Assembly (NCBI GenBank): GCA_964386535.1
Contig: CAYLRY010000017.1
Span: forward strand, 1 to 51,819
DNA from: CAYLRY01 sp964386535
GTDB taxonomy: Bacteria > Chloroflexota > Dehalococcoidia > Dehalococcoidales > UBA3254
Length of the DNA: 51,819 bases
Direction of reading: 5' to 3'
Every line of letters begins with the position of its first letter. Within the stretch, counting starts at the first letter, position 1. The notes below the pieces were generated by a model. The model was given only the letters and a program-made list of their open reading frames with translations. It made no database searches and was not told where the DNA came from. Shown one piece after another: positions 44,693-51,819 of the stretch. A program made the translations under genes and the position numbers.

Positions 44693-44855
44693 TTATTTTA
44701 GCATGTAACCGCCGGACTTTTCAAGAATAAAAAATTTACACTTGGAGCAGAACAGAGAAAATGAGGCTGTTGGTAGCTTTTGAAGGGCGGTTTGTTTTTA
44801 GCTGAAATTGAAGTTTTTAACCTGAAGGCCGGCTTTTCAGACTGAATTACCGGAA

Positions 44856-45410
44856 TTACCCCGCTGTTTTTCGCATGGTCAAAGCAACATCCAGCAGCAT
44901 TAACTGGCCTTGATCCAGTGATAACTTTTTTACCTGCTGGATGGGCAGAAAAGCGGATTCCAATACCCATTTGTCCGGGACACGTACATCAGGCATAAAA
45001 TTCCCAGCTTCACCGGTGTACACCGGCCAGATGAAATCAGGGAAGGGGTAACGGTAATCGGGAGGTCTGATTCCATAATGATGAAAATGCATAAAACCCA
45101 CCATCTCTGGGTTAGTGAACGTCCAGCCGGTTTCTTCCAGCATTTCACGCTGGAGTGTTTGAAGCGGTGTTTCATCCTTCTCTACGCGGCCTCCCGGCAA
45201 AATATAATAATCGCTATTGGGACCCGTAATTACGAGAACGGAATCATCCCAGAAGATGATTCCACGAACCGAAGAGATAAACTCAGCAGGCGGATCCGTC
45301 CGGCTGCAATAATAAGCCACTCTCAGGGGCAGTGTTCCACTGCTCCAGGTGACTGAGCTAGTACAAAGTAATTCACCGGATGATAACAACCGGGCCAGTT
45401 CCGTCTGCAT
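44856..45410 (-). CDS. Nudix hydrolase with canonical box
   Basis: A 184-residue protein with the full Nudix box, GGRVEKDETPLQTLQREMLEETGW near residues 85-108 (shown only in part: G-x5-E-x7-REx2EExG), preceded by YYILPG. This puts it among pyrophosphohydrolases of nucleoside-diphosphate derivatives, without a substrate clue. I use ATG 45410, with ACAGG six bases upstream. The GTG six codons earlier has no better site. It lies 21 bases after the cyclase gene and is likely co-transcribed with it. Confidence 0.85.
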   Translation of the reverse strand: MQTELARLLSSGELLCTSSVTWSSGTLPLRVAYYCSRTDPPAEFISSVRGIIFWDDSVLVITGPNSDYYILPGGRVEKDETPLQTLQREMLEETGWTFTNPEMVGFMHFHHYGIRPPDYRYPFPDFIWPVYTGEAGNFMPDVRVPDKWVLESAFLPIQQVKKLSLDQGQLMLLDVALTMRKTAG

Positions 45411-45431
45411 GATAATCCTGTTTAACACTGT

Positions 45432-46091
45432 TTATTTTAAGGGGCGCAGGATGGCCCGGCAGGGGCCGGCGTCACCTTTCCACATATAAAGCGGTAAGCA
45501 CAGCAGTTCATACTCGCCCGGAGGTACATCGCCCAGGGCGCAGTCTTCCAGGATATAAATCCCGGCTCCCAGGAGTGTCCGGTGTGTTCGGTTGAGATTA
45601 TCCGGTTCCTTGAAATGGCCGATGGTGATATTATCCAATCCAAAAAGGATAATACCTCTGGATACCAGGTAATCGGCAGCATCCCCATCCAGGTAAACAT
45701 AGTCCTCCACAAATTTATCACTGGTATAGACCAGGGGAGAGTTGCGTGTCTTGCACAGGATGCGTTCACCTCTGCGGATCTGGTATTTTTCCAGTTCAGC
45801 CACTTTGATCTTCACGGGGTCCTTGATTTCAATTACGCGGCAGGGACCGATAGTGGCATCCAGCGGCATATCACTGACAGTTGAACCTCCCGGTATAAAA
45901 TGAAGCGGGGTATCTATATGTGTTCCGGTATGGGAGATGATTTCCAGCATAGACATAGTGACCTTGGCGCCCATCTCCACATCATGATAGCGGTAAATTT
46001 TGGGTGGGACAGGATCAGTGGGAAAATAGTTCATTCCTTGCTTAAGAGGGACCGAAATGTCATACCATCCCTGAGGGATTTTTACAGCCAT
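45432..46091 (-). CDS. Metal-dependent cyclase-family hydrolase (kynurenine-formamidase-like)
   Basis: A 219-residue member of the cyclase/KynB family. It contains the diagnostic HTGTHIDTPLHF (about residues 54-65), in which His and Asp bind divalent metal, and a conserved LGAGIYILED near 176-185. Family members hydrolyse ring amides, lactones or formamides, or cyclise polyketides. The substrate is unknown here. The ATG has AAGGAGG upstream. It follows the two-cupin gene by 20 bases and precedes the Nudix gene by 21, indicating an operon that may run into the TRAP genes. Confidence 0.9.
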   Translation of the reverse strand: MAVKIPQGWYDISVPLKQGMNYFPTDPVPPKIYRYHDVEMGAKVTMSMLEIISHTGTHIDTPLHFIPGGSTVSDMPLDATIGPCRVIEIKDPVKIKVAELEKYQIRRGERILCKTRNSPLVYTSDKFVEDYVYLDGDAADYLVSRGIILFGLDNITIGHFKEPDNLNRTHRTLLGAGIYILEDCALGDVPPGEYELLCLPLYMWKGDAGPCRAILRPLK

Positions 46092-46111
46092 AAGACGCCT
46101 CCTTAAATATT

Positions 46112-47122
46112 TTATCTGCCTCGATATTTTTGGATACCCGAACCTACGGGATGAGATAACATAAAAAATATCTGCTGAGTAATGTTGCGAATTATCAACG
46201 GCCCCTGTTCCAGACCGGGAGGAATATAGGCTCCGAAGCTTTTATGGATGAGATGTTTTTCACCGCCGATCCAGAATTCAGCTTCAGCACACAGGTCGGT
46301 AATATCGGCATAGTTCATAGCGGTGAGGGTGATAGATGTACCATAGGGCACTATATGGGCGTCCATTAAAGTGCGGCCGGCTCTGGATTTTTCTCCCGGT
46401 AATAGCCAGAAGGTATCACAGCCGAATTCAGCGCCTGGTACTAAGGTCTCATCTACATAGGCCACCGGTCGTGTGTAATCAGGGTCCAGCGGCCGCATAT
46501 AAACTGGACGTTTAACGCCTGGCTTATAGTCATAAACAATATATTTGGCGTTTTGTAAGACGCCTGATCTTTTGATAACCGGCAGTTCCTCTTTTTTCGA
46601 ATCCGGTTTGTTTTCGCTCAGCTCTTTTTCACGGTTATATAAGCCTCCAGGACCGGAAGTCCAGTGGCATACCGGTCTGGAAGAAACCCTGTTACCGGGA
46701 TGCCTGGTAGGCATGTGTTGAAGCCCGGCAGGTATATAGGCTACCCAGCTTTTATCCAGTATTATTTCTTCATCGCCGATCAACATACCCATAGTGGTGG
46801 TATCTTCAGGGTGGTCAGGGTCTGTGCCCCACCAGGAGAGCAATTCGGGGAAATCATGTACATGGGGAAACAAAGGATTAGCGCTGGTGGTCCTTTTAGC
46901 CAGTTCCTCAGCAGAAATCTGGTGAGGGTATGATTTGGGCCAGATCCAGGTGGACTCACCATAGTACCCTCCGGGAATAACATCTTCATCAATCCAGAGA
47001 ACATGTTCCATGCTGATACGCCAGCCCTCTGCGGCCAGCCGGTCTCTCTGTTCAGGGGTGGGTCCGGGCAGCAGGTGCCGTTTATGGAGTTCGGTACAGA
47101 TATACTTATCGTATTGTCCCAT
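46112..47122 (-). CDS. Two-cupin-like protein, unknown substrate
   Basis: A 336-residue soluble protein with two related halves that look like double-stranded beta-helix (cupin) folds. Each half has a FW/WLLP-type strand and a closing strand: AYIPAGLQHMPTR near 128-140 and AYIPPGLEQGPLI near 301-313. A phenylalanine/His patch LFPHVHDFPELL near 83-94 may bind metal. It resembles the HGD/gentisate-dioxygenase style of bicupin only in fold, and no catalytic function can be named. The ATG follows AAGGAGGG. It is first in the cupin-cyclase-Nudix run, next to TRAP transport genes. Confidence 0.7.
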   Translation of the reverse strand: MGQYDKYICTELHKRHLLPGPTPEQRDRLAAEGWRISMEHVLWIDEDVIPGGYYGESTWIWPKSYPHQISAEELAKRTTSANPLFPHVHDFPELLSWWGTDPDHPEDTTTMGMLIGDEEIILDKSWVAYIPAGLQHMPTRHPGNRVSSRPVCHWTSGPGGLYNREKELSENKPDSKKEELPVIKRSGVLQNAKYIVYDYKPGVKRPVYMRPLDPDYTRPVAYVDETLVPGAEFGCDTFWLLPGEKSRAGRTLMDAHIVPYGTSITLTAMNYADITDLCAEAEFWIGGEKHLIHKSFGAYIPPGLEQGPLIIRNITQQIFFMLSHPVGSGIQKYRGR

Positions 47123-47400
47123 ACACTTTCCCTCCTTGTTTTCCGTATTATAGGTGAATATAGTCTGGATTTCCAGAAGATAAGGTCACCGGATGTTACG
47201 CCTGGTGAATTCAAATCAGAGTGAACATTTTAACATTCATATATAATGCAGGAAAGTATACTTATACGATGTTGAATGATATGAATAAAAAATTGATATT
47301 AACTATTATAACTGATATATAATATATATAATAAATTTACTTGTGATAAAATGAAAACAGTATTATGTTTTACATGATTGTATCCAGAGGAGTTTGAAAT
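47123..47400 (+). promoter_or_regulatory. Divergent promoter region before the CoA-disulfide reductase
   Basis: AT-rich. A plausible plus-strand sigma-70 promoter is TTGATA (47293-47298), 17 bases, TATATA (47316-47321), or TATAAT at 47318-47323 with a 19-base spacer. It is about 80 bases before the start. The cupin operon promoter should lie nearer 47123-47200. Confidence 0.5.
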
Positions 47401-49119
47401 TTGAATAGTAATAAAAAAGGTCAAAACTGTGCTGGCAGCCCCAGAGTATTAATAGTGGGAGGAATAGCAGGTGGAGCTTCCTGCGCCACCCGGGCCAGGC
47501 GTTTATCAGAAAAAGCTGAAATCATAATTTTTGAACGTGGTCCGCATGTTTCTCTGGCCACCTGTGGATTACCTTACTATGTTGGGGAAGTCATTAGCGA
47601 TGAGAATAAATTGTTGGTGGCAACACCGGATCTTTTCCGTTTTCGTTTTAATATAGACGTACGTTTACGGCATGAGGTTTTTGAAATAGACCGGGAGAAG
47701 CAGGAAATCAGTGTGAAAAATCTGGAAACTGGAGAAGTCAGGCAGGAAAGATATGATGCACTGGTACTGTCGCCGGGGACTTACCCTGTGCGTCCCAGCG
47801 TATCCGGCATAGACCTTCCCGGGATTTTTATGCTGCGTAATTTGGAGGATTCGCTGGAGATAAAAAAACGCCTGGCTGGAAAAACCGGGAAGCGTGCAGT
47901 GGTAATTGGAGGCGGCTTCATTGGATTAGAAACCGCGGAAAATCTGGTTAAAACGGGGGTTGAGGTGACGATAATTGAGGTGCTGCCCCAGGTAATGTCT
48001 ACCCTGGACCCGGAAGTGGCGGTTCTTTTAGAAGAACATCTGATTGATAAGGGCATCAGATTACATCTGGATGACGGAGTCGCCCGTTTTGACCTGAATT
48101 CTGACGGAAGCCTGGCTGTAAAAACTGTCTCCGGAGTTGTTTATGATTGCGATATGGTGCTGCTGGCAACCGGCGTACGCCCTGAAATTACCCTGGCAAA
48201 GCAGGCTGGTCTGGAAATAGGTCAACTGGGAGGCATCCGTGTCGATAAACAAATGCGTACTAGCGATAAAAACATCTGGGCAGTTGGTGACGCCGTAGAA
48301 AGCCGAAATTTCATAACCGGCGCATGGTCTCTGGCAGCTTTAGCCGGTCCTGCCAGCCGGCAGGGCCGGATTGCAGCGGATGTAATTATGGGTAGGGATT
48401 CACAGTTCAGAGGCATCCAGGGCACCATGGCCTGTGAAGTATTCGGAATGACCGCTGCAGCTACAGGTGTCAATGAAAAAACCCTGGCTGGGCTCAAGAA
48501 GAAAATACCATATGAAAAATTATATTTACATCCGGGACATCATGCTGCTTATTACCCGGGGGCCAGCGCTATAGCCATGAAGTTTCTTTTTGCCTCTGGA
48601 GATGGGAAAATACTGGGTGCACAGGCAGTAGGAAAAGAAGGTGTGGAAAAGCGTATTGACGTGATTTCCATGGCGATACAAAAAGGAGCGACGATTTTCG
48701 ACCTGGAAGAGGCGGAAATGTGCTATGCCCCGCAATTCGGAGCTGCCAAGGACGCGATTAATATGGCAGGGATGGCTTCTGCCAATATCTGGCAGGGAGA
48801 CAGCCCGGTAACCCATTGGAATCATTTGAATGCTGGGCAGGACTTTGTACTGGATGTAAGGGAGCCCCAGGAGTACGCAGCCGGTCATTTTGAAGGAGCC
48901 GTAAATATTCCCTTAAATTCTTTAAGAGGAAGATTGAATGAACTGCCTGGAGATAAAACAATTAAAGTTTACTGCGCTGCTGGACAGAGGTCCTATTATG
49001 CTACCCGCATATTGAAAATGAACGGGTTTTCCGTTAGAAATATTTCCGGGGGTATGAATACTTATAACGCTTTTAAAAAAATAGTTGGAAAAGAAAAAAG
49101 GGAACCAGACCAGATTTAA
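47401..49119 (+). CDS. CoA-disulfide/polysulfide reductase with C-terminal rhodanese domain
   Basis: A 572-residue flavoprotein of the CoADR-Rhd type. The FAD motif VGGIAGGASCATRARRL (19-35) is followed by a single redox Cys55 in SLATCGLPYYVGE, the cysteine that forms a mixed disulfide with CoA. The NAD-binding segment VIGGGFIGLETAENL lies near 168-182. A rhodanese domain from about 475 carries Cys525 in VYCAAGQRS. Such enzymes reduce polysulfide, CoA persulfide or CoA disulfide with NADH. The start is TTG at 47401, with GAGGAG eight bases upstream. It is followed 51 bases on by a Cys-rich redox protein gene. Confidence 0.92.
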   Translation: MNSNKKGQNCAGSPRVLIVGGIAGGASCATRARRLSEKAEIIIFERGPHVSLATCGLPYYVGEVISDENKLLVATPDLFRFRFNIDVRLRHEVFEIDREKQEISVKNLETGEVRQERYDALVLSPGTYPVRPSVSGIDLPGIFMLRNLEDSLEIKKRLAGKTGKRAVVIGGGFIGLETAENLVKTGVEVTIIEVLPQVMSTLDPEVAVLLEEHLIDKGIRLHLDDGVARFDLNSDGSLAVKTVSGVVYDCDMVLLATGVRPEITLAKQAGLEIGQLGGIRVDKQMRTSDKNIWAVGDAVESRNFITGAWSLAALAGPASRQGRIAADVIMGRDSQFRGIQGTMACEVFGMTAAATGVNEKTLAGLKKKIPYEKLYLHPGHHAAYYPGASAIAMKFLFASGDGKILGAQAVGKEGVEKRIDVISMAIQKGATIFDLEEAEMCYAPQFGAAKDAINMAGMASANIWQGDSPVTHWNHLNAGQDFVLDVREPQEYAAGHFEGAVNIPLNSLRGRLNELPGDKTIKVYCAAGQRSYYATRILKMNGFSVRNISGGMNTYNAFKKIVGKEKREPDQI

Positions 49120-49170
49120 AACCCAGTTGGCAAGCATTACTTTAATAAATATTTATCAGGAGGATAGAGC

Positions 49171-49731
49171 TTGAAATTGTCAAAAGGATACAGCCATTTA
49201 TCACGCCAGGAATTACTGGATAAAATTTATAATTTAGGCGCTAGCTATGAAAAATACTCAGGAAGTTGTTCACAATGCACAGTAGCAACTCTACATAATG
49301 TATTGGGTTTTGAGGATTTACTGGTAAGGGCAGCCACTTCATCATGTGGAGGGCATGCCAGGCAATCAACAGGCACATGTGGAGGAGTTGTCGGCGCTAC
49401 CTTGGTTCTGGATTACTATTTCGGCCGTCCGCTGGAAAAAATGTCAGCGGTGGAGAAAATCCCGGCTAACTCCCAGGCGCTGGGAGAGGCTGTCAGTATA
49501 GCCGGCCAGCTTTGCAACCGGTATCTTCAGGAGTACGGCTCCATATTATGCCCTGGAATACAGAAAAAACTTTTCGGCAGGTCGTTCAACCTGGGCAATC
49601 CTGAGGAGTTCAAGGCTTTTGAAGAGGCTGGAGGGCACTCTGATCCTGACAAATGTTTGCGAGTGGTGGGGAATTCAGCTCGCTGGGTCATGGAAATCCT
49701 GCTGGATAAAGGGATTGTGGAACTATTTTAG
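49171..49731 (+). CDS. C_GCAxxG_C_C-type redox-cysteine protein
   Basis: A 186-residue protein with several well-placed cysteines: Cys33 and Cys36 in GSCSQCTVATL, Cys59 in SSCGG, Cys70 in GTCGGVVGA and further ones near 113, 127 and 163. This is the C_GCAxxG_C_C layout, a redox-active helical family often next to sulfur or selenium enzymes. The consensus GCA is QCT here, so the match is to the family variant. The start is TTG at 49171, with AGGAGG nine bases upstream. It lies 51 bases after the CoADR gene and probably shares its transcript. It may be an electron donor or acceptor for polysulfide. Confidence 0.85.
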   Translation: MKLSKGYSHLSRQELLDKIYNLGASYEKYSGSCSQCTVATLHNVLGFEDLLVRAATSSCGGHARQSTGTCGGVVGATLVLDYYFGRPLEKMSAVEKIPANSQALGEAVSIAGQLCNRYLQEYGSILCPGIQKKLFGRSFNLGNPEEFKAFEEAGGHSDPDKCLRVVGNSARWVMEILLDKGIVELF

Positions 49732-49777
49732 CACTGCGCGGAAAATTTTCTGCCGGCAAATGTCTGAAAAGGGTGAG

Positions 49778-50779
49778 TTACAGCTTCTGATTGCGGCTTA
49801 AATTGACGGCCACCTTGATAGCCTCCAGTAGACTTGCAGCCTGAGCAATACCCTTGCCTGCAATATCAAAGGCGGTTCCGTGGTCAACTGAAGTACGTAT
49901 AAAAGGCAGTCCCAGAGCCACGCTTATGCTCTTTTCAAAACCATAGACCTTTACTGGGATGTGACCCTGGTCGTGGTAAAGGGCCAGAACAACGTCAAAT
50001 TCACCGTGAATGGCGCGGTTGAAGACCGTATCTGCCGGGTAAGGACCCCGGGCATCTATGCCAAGATTTCTGGCTTCTTCCACGGCAGGTATAATTTCAC
50101 GAATTTCTTCCTCGCCCAGGATGCCACCTTCTCCGCCGTGCGGGTTGAGGGCTGCCACTGCAATACGTGGCTGCGGCATTTGCCAGGCTGTAAATGACTT
50201 CCGTATCAGCGACAGTCGCGCTGCTATCCGCTCACGGGTAACAAAACCCAGGGCGTCCTTCAAAGAGTGATGAGTAGTCAAATGGACTACACGCAGTGAA
50301 CCGCTGACTAGCATAGTGGCGCATTCTGCGGCACCGGTAAAGCGGGCCAGCAGTTCCATGTGTCCCAATTCTCCATAACCGGCCAGACGTGTAGCTTCTT
50401 TATTAATGGGTGCAGTAACCAGGGCGTTCACCTCGCCCCGAATGGCCAATTCCGCCGCTTTAAGGATGAACTCTACCGCTGCTTTGCCGCAGGCCGCTGA
50501 AATCCGGCCAGTCATGACCTCTTTTTGCTCCAGATTGTGCATGTCCAGGAGGTCCAGCTTCCCCGCTTGGTCCAGTATCTTATCGACTGCGGAAACGGGG
50601 TGGATTTTTAAAGGACTTTTTACCAGATCCAGGGCTTTTTGCATGGCTGCGCCTTCACCTATTATCAGCGGACAGCAGATAGAATAGACAGAGTCTTCGG
50701 ATACTGCTTTGGCTATCACTTCCGGGCCGATGCCCGCGGCATCACCCAGGGTAATGGCAATCAAAGGTCTGAAATTCAA
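49778..50779 (-). CDS. PdxA-family phosphohydroxythreonine/phosphothreonate dehydrogenase
   Basis: A 333-residue member of the PdxA family. It has LGDAAGIGPE near 11-20, TAPINKEATRLAGYGELGHMELLA near 143-166 (partly shown; His is a metal ligand), ALNPHGGEGG near 210-219 and the late YHDQGHIPVK, DHGTAFDIAGKG. PdxA oxidises 4-phosphohydroxythreonine in pyridoxal phosphate synthesis. The close relative PdxA2 acts on 4-phospho-D-threonate in catabolism. The TTHHSL loop near 165-175 could favour the second. No other pdx genes are adjacent, so I leave the gene symbol blank. The start is TTG 50779, with GAGGAAC upstream. Confidence 0.88.
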   Translation of the reverse strand: MNFRPLIAITLGDAAGIGPEVIAKAVSEDSVYSICCPLIIGEGAAMQKALDLVKSPLKIHPVSAVDKILDQAGKLDLLDMHNLEQKEVMTGRISAACGKAAVEFILKAAELAIRGEVNALVTAPINKEATRLAGYGELGHMELLARFTGAAECATMLVSGSLRVVHLTTHHSLKDALGFVTRERIAARLSLIRKSFTAWQMPQPRIAVAALNPHGGEGGILGEEEIREIIPAVEEARNLGIDARGPYPADTVFNRAIHGEFDVVLALYHDQGHIPVKVYGFEKSISVALGLPFIRTSVDHGTAFDIAGKGIAQAASLLEAIKVAVNLSRNQKL

Positions 50780-50844
50780 GGTGTTCCTCCATCAATTATT
50801 GAAGTTAATACCCCAAACTTTGAGATTCGTTTCATTTTTCTTGA

Positions 50845-51651
50845 TCATGGCTGTACATTGTCCGGGTGTACAGTGTCCCACCAGAGCAATGCTGAGCGCA
50901 TACCATCAGGCCAGAGATAGGTGTTCCCCCGTTTTTCTAACCGTCTTTGCAGGGTATTCCATATCAGATTATCGAAGCGTTTTTCGTTTTCCAGGCGCAG
51001 GTGGCGCCTGGCTCTTTCAAAAGCCTCTTCAAAGGTATCATTTTTCCACCGGTAAAGGCTATCTTCTATCATCACATTAGCATAGATCCCCATAGAATGA
51101 AGAGCATTAAAAGCAATAACTGCATTGACGCTGTCATGCCGGTGACCGTAAATCGCCAGAGACAACTCTCCCAGGACGCTGTCTGCATGGAAAAGGCGTA
51201 CAGCCAGGTAGCATCTTTTCCTGGCATGATTTTCCATCTTTCGCACGAAACCTGACAGATCCGGACTGCTGTACATAGCATGCACGCAGACGGCAATGTC
51301 ATGCGCTGAGACTGAGGCTTTTTCCCATGAGGTGGGCACTATTTCGATATTTTTTGTTTTGAAGGCGGATATGCTTTGCTGTAGTAAACCCGCCATTTCA
51401 GGCGATGGCTCAACGGCACTTACCATCCCGGCCTTCTTAGCCAGAGGAATGGTCCACCGTCCACTGCCGGCGCCAATGTCTAAAACCGTGTCGCCGGCTT
51501 CCATGTTGCTTATTACGAAATCCAGCAGAGGGTCAGGTCTTTCCGACTTTTTACGGGCATGTTTTTCATATCTCTGCCAGAACTTGCCGGATTCGGGATG
51601 ATAGTTTGTTTTTACCAGTTCACGCCATAGCTCCAGCCAGTTAGGTTCCAC
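50845..51651 (-). CDS. Class I SAM-dependent methyltransferase
   Basis: A 268-residue protein with a short N-terminal helical region and then the SAM-binding motif VLDIGAGSGRW (about 56-66) and VEPSPEM (79-85). The C-terminal half has many aromatic and Arg residues and an ALLWWD end and may bind the substrate. The start is GTG at 51651, preceded by AAGGAAA. Its substrate is unknown. It stands before pdxA on the same strand with a 65-base gap, so the two may form an operon. Confidence 0.82.
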   Translation of the reverse strand: MEPNWLELWRELVKTNYHPESGKFWQRYEKHARKKSERPDPLLDFVISNMEAGDTVLDIGAGSGRWTIPLAKKAGMVSAVEPSPEMAGLLQQSISAFKTKNIEIVPTSWEKASVSAHDIAVCVHAMYSSPDLSGFVRKMENHARKRCYLAVRLFHADSVLGELSLAIYGHRHDSVNAVIAFNALHSMGIYANVMIEDSLYRWKNDTFEEAFERARRHLRLENEKRFDNLIWNTLQRRLEKRGNTYLWPDGMRSALLWWDTVHPDNVQP

Positions 51652-51819
51652 AATGGTATTTCCTTCCGTTAATTGTTATTGGGAAACAGGGTGCCGAGTA
51701 TAAAAATTATAACATATAGGTTGAAAAATAAGTACCTGAAAGAGAGCATGAGGTTAAATAGCGGCCTGACTTTTACAGTTAGCCTACCACATTAACCAGG
51801 AAGAACAAAACAAATCCTT
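51652..51819. other. Right end of window, no gene visible
   Basis: The last 168 bases hold no supported ORF. The region probably contains the promoter of the methyltransferase gene. Confidence 0.4.

Noticed and set aside
1..51819. CRISPR arrays, insertion sequences or prophage genes
   Set aside because: No regularly spaced repeats, transposase or phage protein was recognised anywhere in the window.

Overview
The window is 51.8 kb of chromosomal DNA at moderate G+C (a little under 50% by eye). It is gene-dense and shows no phage, insertion-sequence or CRISPR signature. The gene content points to a strictly anaerobic, respiratory or syntrophic bacterium: a 2-hydroxyacyl-CoA dehydratase/benzoyl-CoA reductase-type subunit, flavin/Fe-S oxidoreductases with CCG domains, several flavodoxin-like proteins, a CoA-disulfide/polysulfide reductase with a rhodanese domain, a TRAP transporter, and a bacterioferritin with a full ferroxidase site. 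A J-protein/HspR/Clp operon, an MtnP-MtnA pair and several family-less proteins make me favour Chloroflexota of the Dehalococcoidia type. An anaerobic Firmicute (Peptococcaceae-like) is the main alternative. This placement is inference, not proven. Shine-Dalgarno sites are strong, and TTG and GTG starts are common. Two genes may even use ATT.

Left part (1-17 kb): a truncated dehydratase subunit at the left edge, an AraC regulator, a flavodoxin, a sugar-nucleotide-type epimerase, and a PhoU-like protein convergent with a Pit phosphate transporter. Then comes a minus-strand group: an orphan LivG-type ATPase with two small genes, and a sirtuin with a putative metalloprotease lipoprotein. A J-domain protein and two unrecognised genes follow. 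A methylthioadenosine salvage group (MtnP, MtnA) lies downstream of an S51-type peptidase and a PaaK-like adenylate-forming enzyme.

Centre (17-30 kb): an MBL-fold hydrolase; two head-to-head Pif1-family helicases with different C-terminal add-ons (WYL; SANT/Myb-like); a CoA-type Nudix hydrolase; a stress operon dnaJ-hspR-clpC; a VTT membrane protein; a small methyltransferase; a MATE exporter; and a small Cys-containing protein.

Right part (30-52 kb): the wreck of an Old Yellow Enzyme gene precedes a three-gene FAD oxidase / CCG Fe-S / FAD oxidase operon of unknown substrate. It ends in a strong terminator and is followed by an internally duplicated MoaF-family protein. Next are a DUF3795-like protein, tRNA-Ala(UGC), bacterioferritin, a flavin reductase and a nitroreductase. 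A minus-strand run encodes a two-cupin protein, a metal-dependent cyclase, a Nudix hydrolase and a complete TRAP transporter (DctQ, DctM, DctP). It looks like uptake plus first-step processing of an organic acid, with an operator-like dyad in front of dctQ. The window closes with a polysulfide/CoA-disulfide reductase, a C_GCAxxG_C_C-type redox protein, a PdxA-family dehydrogenase and a methyltransferase.

The most promising leads for undescribed biology are the FAD/CCG/FAD operon, the duplicated MoaF protein, the cupin-cyclase-TRAP locus, and the divergent pair of Pif1 helicases.
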